Positions 4,949-7,225 of a stretch of DNA of 7,225 nucleotides are shown one piece after another. Every line of letters starts with the position of its first letter. Within the stretch, counting starts at the first letter, position 1. A program made the translations under genes and the position numbers. The stretch is from contig NZ_CALFSA010000045.1 of NCBI RefSeq assembly GCF_937919355.1, positions 1 through 7,225 of the forward strand, written 5' to 3'. Under the pieces are notes generated by a model. It was given only the letters and a program-made list of their open reading frames with translations. It was not told the DNA's origin and did no database searches. This DNA comes from an uncultured Methanofollis sp. (lineage in GTDB: Archaea; Halobacteriota; Methanomicrobia; Methanomicrobiales; Methanofollaceae).

Positions 4949-6823
4949 TTACTCACTCCTCCGAACGACCTTGATCGCCCTGAAACGGCATGCATCCAGG
5001 CACGAACCGCAGGTGATGCAGGTCTTTTTGTCAATGAGATGAGGCCGTTTCTTCTCACCGGAAGCTGCACCAACAGGACAGACCTTCTCGCAGAGCGTAC
5101 AACCCGTACAGACCTCCGGGTCAACTTCCAGTGCATAGAGGCCGCTGCAAACACCCGCACGGCAGAACCCCTCCTTCTCGTGTTCTTCGTATTCCTCGGG
5201 GAACCAGTGCATCGTCGAGAGGACAGGGTTTGCCGCGGTCTTCCCGAGGCCGCAGAGGGCGGTGTCCCGCACATTCTCCGCGATCCCTTTCAGGAGGGCG
5301 GTGTCCCTGGCCCGCGCCTTCCCCGAGGTGAGGCCGTGGAGGAGGGTCTGCATCGCCTTCAGGCCCTCGCGGCAGGGCGTGCACTTGCCGCACGACTCCT
5401 CGACCAGGAAGTCGACGAAGTACTGGGCGACATTCACCATGCAGGTGTGGTCGTCCATGACGATCATGCCGCCAGACCCCATCATCGACCCCGCAGCCTT
5501 AAGCTGGTCAAAGTCAACAGGACGGTCGAGTTCGCTCGCAGGGAGACAACCGCCTGAGGGGCCACCGGTCTGCACCGCCTTGAACTCACGGTCATTGGTG
5601 ACACCGCCGCCGATATCGAAGATCATGGTGCGGAGGGTCGTCCCCATCGGGACCTCGACGAGGCCGGAGTTCTTCACCTTGCCGACAAGGGAGAAGACCT
5701 TCGTGCCTGTGCTCTTCGGCGTGCCCATGCTCTTGAACCAGTCGGCCCCCTTGAGGACGATCTGCGGGATGTTCGCCCATGTCTCAACATTGTTGAGAAC
5801 GGCAGGGGCGTCCCAGAGGCCCTTCTCCGTGGAGCGGATGTACTTCACCCGCGGCACGCCGGCACGCCCCTCGATCGAGGTCATCAGGGCCGTGGACTCA
5901 CCGCAGACAAAGGCACCGCCGCCCCGGAAGATCTCGATGTCGAAGTCGAACCCGCTGCCGAGAATGTTTTTCCCGAGGAGGCCGACCTCCCGCGCCTCTT
6001 CGATGGCGAGGCGGAGGTGCTCGACGGCGAGCGGGTACTCGTTCCGCACATAGATGATGCCCCGCGTGGCGCCGACAGCATAACCGCCAATGGCAAGACC
6101 CTCAAGCATGGTATGGGGGTCACCCTCCATGACGGCACGGTCCATGAAGGCGCCGGGGTCACCTTCGTCGCCGTTCACGACGACGAATTTCTGTGGGGCC
6201 TCTACGACGGCTGCAGACTCCCACTTCACCCCTGTCGGGAAACCGCCACCGCCGCGGCCGCGGAGCCCCGAGTCCTTCACGACCTTCACGACCCCCTCCG
6301 GTCCCATGGCAAGCGCCTTTGCAAGCCCGGCATAGCCGCCGGCAAGGATCGCATCGTCGAGAGAGAGGGGGTTGATCCGACCGAGGTTTTTGAGGACGAC
6401 ATGCCTCTGGCGGGAGTAGAACGGGATCCCATCCGGCGAAGATATAGTCTGTTTCTTCGCAGGGTCACGATACAGAAGTCTCTGTACAAGTTCACCGGTA
6501 AGGACGGTCCTCTCCATGATCTCGGGGACGTCCTTCTCCCGGACATGCTGGTACAGGACCTCGTCCCCTCCCTTCTTCAGACGGAGGATGACAAGAGGCC
6601 CGCGCTCGCAGAAGCCCTGGCAACCGGTTGCCTCTGCCTTCAGGTCCACATCAACTTTCAAACCCTTCTCATCCACATAGGCGAGGATGGCGTTGTAGAT
6701 GTTCATGCTCCCGTTCGCAAGGCATCCCGGACCTGCACAGACCCAGATACGGGGGATGTCGGACTCTCCGGCGACAAGGCCGGCCCGATAGTCATCAAGG
6801 TCTTTAATCGTTGCGAAGTGCAT
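4949..6823 (-). CDS. nuoF: NuoF/HydB-like FMN, NAD(P) and iron-sulfur subunit
   Basis: The product has 624 residues, longer than respiratory NuoF (about 440) and like HydB of bifurcating hydrogenases. Domains in order: an N-terminal thioredoxin-like [2Fe-2S] domain (C29, C34, C68, C72); an NAD/FMN-binding core with GLRGRGGGGFPTG (186-198), NGDEGDPGAFMDR (217-229) and GGGAFVCGESTAL (301-313); an SLBB-like part; the NuoF [4Fe-4S] site ESCGKCTPC (C478, C481, C484) with C524; a linker with H548, C554 and C559, where HydB proteins may bind zinc; and two C-terminal [4Fe-4S] motifs (C572/575/578/582 and C602/605/608/612). It starts at ATG 6823 with AAGGAGG 9 nt upstream. The gene overlaps nuoE by 20 bases. 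The known role is hydride exchange between NAD(P)H and FMN. The extra ferredoxin domains point to ferredoxin exchange, possibly electron bifurcation. Cofactor choice (NAD or NADP) is not clear. Confidence 0.92.
   Translation of the reverse strand: MHFATIKDLDDYRAGLVAGESDIPRIWVCAGPGCLANGSMNIYNAILAYVDEKGLKVDVDLKAEATGCQGFCERGPLVILRLKKGGDEVLYQHVREKDVPEIMERTVLTGELVQRLLYRDPAKKQTISSPDGIPFYSRQRHVVLKNLGRINPLSLDDAILAGGYAGLAKALAMGPEGVVKVVKDSGLRGRGGGGFPTGVKWESAAVVEAPQKFVVVNGDEGDPGAFMDRAVMEGDPHTMLEGLAIGGYAVGATRGIIYVRNEYPLAVEHLRLAIEEAREVGLLGKNILGSGFDFDIEIFRGGGAFVCGESTALMTSIEGRAGVPRVKYIRSTEKGLWDAPAVLNNVETWANIPQIVLKGADWFKSMGTPKSTGTKVFSLVGKVKNSGLVEVPMGTTLRTMIFDIGGGVTNDREFKAVQTGGPSGGCLPASELDRPVDFDQLKAAGSMMGSGGMIVMDDHTCMVNVAQYFVDFLVEESCGKCTPCREGLKAMQTLLHGLTSGKARARDTALLKGIAENVRDTALCGLGKTAANPVLSTMHWFPEEYEEHEKEGFCRAGVCSGLYALEVDPEVCTGCTLCEKVCPVGAASGEKKRPHLIDKKTCITCGSCLDACRFRAIKVVRRSE
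4956..4962 (-). promoter_or_regulatory. Ribosome binding site of the HoxU-like subunit inside the flavoprotein gene
   Basis: GGAGGAG on the minus strand lies 9 nt before the ATG at 4946 and within the last codons of the NuoF-like gene. This supports the start and translational coupling. Confidence 0.7.
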
Positions 6824-7225
6824 CTTTCCTCTCCTCCTTGAGGATCTCCGGGATCTGGGAGATGGTCACCTTTCCATAGACCCGCTCGTTGATCATGATA
6901 ACAGGCGCCATTGCACATGCGCCCAGGCAGTTCACTGTCTGGATGGTGAAGATCCCGTCGGGAGTCGTCTCACCAGCCTTGATGCCGAGTGATTTCTCGA
7001 GTGTACCGACAAGGCCGGGCGCACCGCGAAGGTGGCACGCCGTCCCATTACAGACCTTGATGACTTTCTTACCCTGGGGAACAAGGCTCAGGGCCTTATA
7101 GAACGTGGCAACGCCAAATACCCGGCTTTCGGGAACACCAAGATAACTTGCGACTTCCCGCATCGATTCGATCGAGATATAACTGTACTGTGCCTGAATA
7201 TCCTGCAACGCTGCGAGCAGATATC
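6804..7225 (-). CDS. nuoE: NuoE/HydC-like [2Fe-2S] subunit, 5' end outside the window
   Basis: The stop is TAA at 6804-6806, and the frame stays open to the window edge, with 139 residues visible. A TTG at 7208 is not the true start: the residues before it (YLLAAL) continue the conserved family segment LLAALQDIQAQYSYIS, so the N-terminus lies beyond 7225. The [2Fe-2S] ligands of the thioredoxin-like domain are CNGTAC (visible residues 58 and 63) and CLGAC (99 and 103). The preceding helical motif, LGVPESRVFGVATFY, is typical of the family. The subunit partners NuoF-type flavoproteins in complex I, diaphorases and HydABC-like enzymes. In bifurcating members this cluster is thought to help steer electrons. 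It is cotranscribed with the next two genes, and the operon promoter is not in view. Confidence 0.92.
   Translation of the reverse strand, partial: YLLAALQDIQAQYSYISIESMREVASYLGVPESRVFGVATFYKALSLVPQGKKVIKVCNGTACHLRGAPGLVGTLEKSLGIKAGETTPDGIFTIQTVNCLGACAMAPVIMINERVYGKVTISQIPEILKEERKDALRND
6833..6839 (-). promoter_or_regulatory. Ribosome binding site of the NuoF-like subunit inside nuoE
   Basis: AAGGAGG on the minus strand lies 9 nt before the ATG at 6823, inside the coding end of nuoE. Combined with the 20-base gene overlap, it supports coupled translation and equal stoichiometry. Confidence 0.75.

Noticed and set aside
5262..6841. Plus-strand open frames of 263 and 274 residues (5262-6053 and 6017-6841) opposite the NuoF-like gene
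   Set aside because: They are shadows of a well-supported conserved gene. They have low-complexity Pro/Arg/Ser-type composition and no motif or SD support.
7206..7208. TTG at 7208 as the start of the NuoE-like gene
   Set aside because: The family-like sequence continues upstream to the window edge without a stop, and no convincing SD precedes the TTG. The gene is treated as partial.
4179..7225. The trio as part of a respiratory complex I or a [FeFe]-hydrogenase
   Set aside because: No membrane subunits, no full NuoG and no H-cluster motif are present. The NuoF-like protein has extra C-terminal ferredoxin domains, which complex I NuoF lacks.
1..7225. CRISPR arrays, insertion sequences, tRNA or rRNA genes
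   Set aside because: No regularly spaced repeats, transposase-like frames with terminal inverted repeats, or RNA-gene signatures were seen on either strand.

Overview
The window looks like GC-rich chromosome from a hydrogenotrophic methanogenic archaeon, probably Methanomicrobiales of the alcohol-using kind (Methanofollis, Methanogenium and relatives). The assignment is inferred. It rests on the tail of an F420H2:NADP oxidoreductase, on Shine-Dalgarno (SD) sites with AT-rich archaeal TATA-like promoters and T-rich terminators, and on the combination of an alcohol dehydrogenase with a tungsten-type aldehyde:ferredoxin oxidoreductase.

Layout. Positions 1-245 (+) hold the C-terminal end of an F420-dependent NADP reductase (Fno/NpdG). 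A 272-bp intergenic region (246-517) follows, with TATA-like boxes and several inverted repeats. Next is a complete group III iron-dependent alcohol dehydrogenase (518-1666, +). Everything to its right is on the minus strand. A two-gene operon (4010 down to 1714) encodes a four-cluster ferredoxin subunit and an aldehyde:ferredoxin oxidoreductase (AOR), and its 3' end faces the 3' end of the alcohol dehydrogenase gene. A 168-bp AT-rich gap (4011-4178) holds the promoter of that operon, with an operator-like dyad. Upstream is a second minus-strand operon of three tightly coupled genes (>7225 down to 4179). They encode a NuoE/HydC-like [2Fe-2S] protein, a NuoF/HydB-like FMN/NAD(P) flavoprotein with extra ferredoxin domains, and a short NuoG/HoxU/HydA-N-like iron-sulfur protein.

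How the genes could work together (inference). The alcohol dehydrogenase oxidises a primary alcohol such as ethanol to the aldehyde and makes NADPH; the residue that normally blocks NADP in this family is replaced by Gly. Fno passes the hydride to F420, giving F420H2 for methanogenesis. AOR oxidises the aldehyde to the acid and reduces ferredoxin, directly or through its polyferredoxin partner. The NuoEF/HoxU-like trio resembles the diaphorase part of electron-bifurcating HydABC/Bfu-type enzymes but has no hydrogenase or formate dehydrogenase catalytic subunit in view. It could exchange electrons between NAD(P)H, ferredoxin and an unidentified third partner, possibly AOR. The set reads as an alcohol-to-acid oxidation island feeding CO2-reducing methanogenesis, and the trio is its least explained part.
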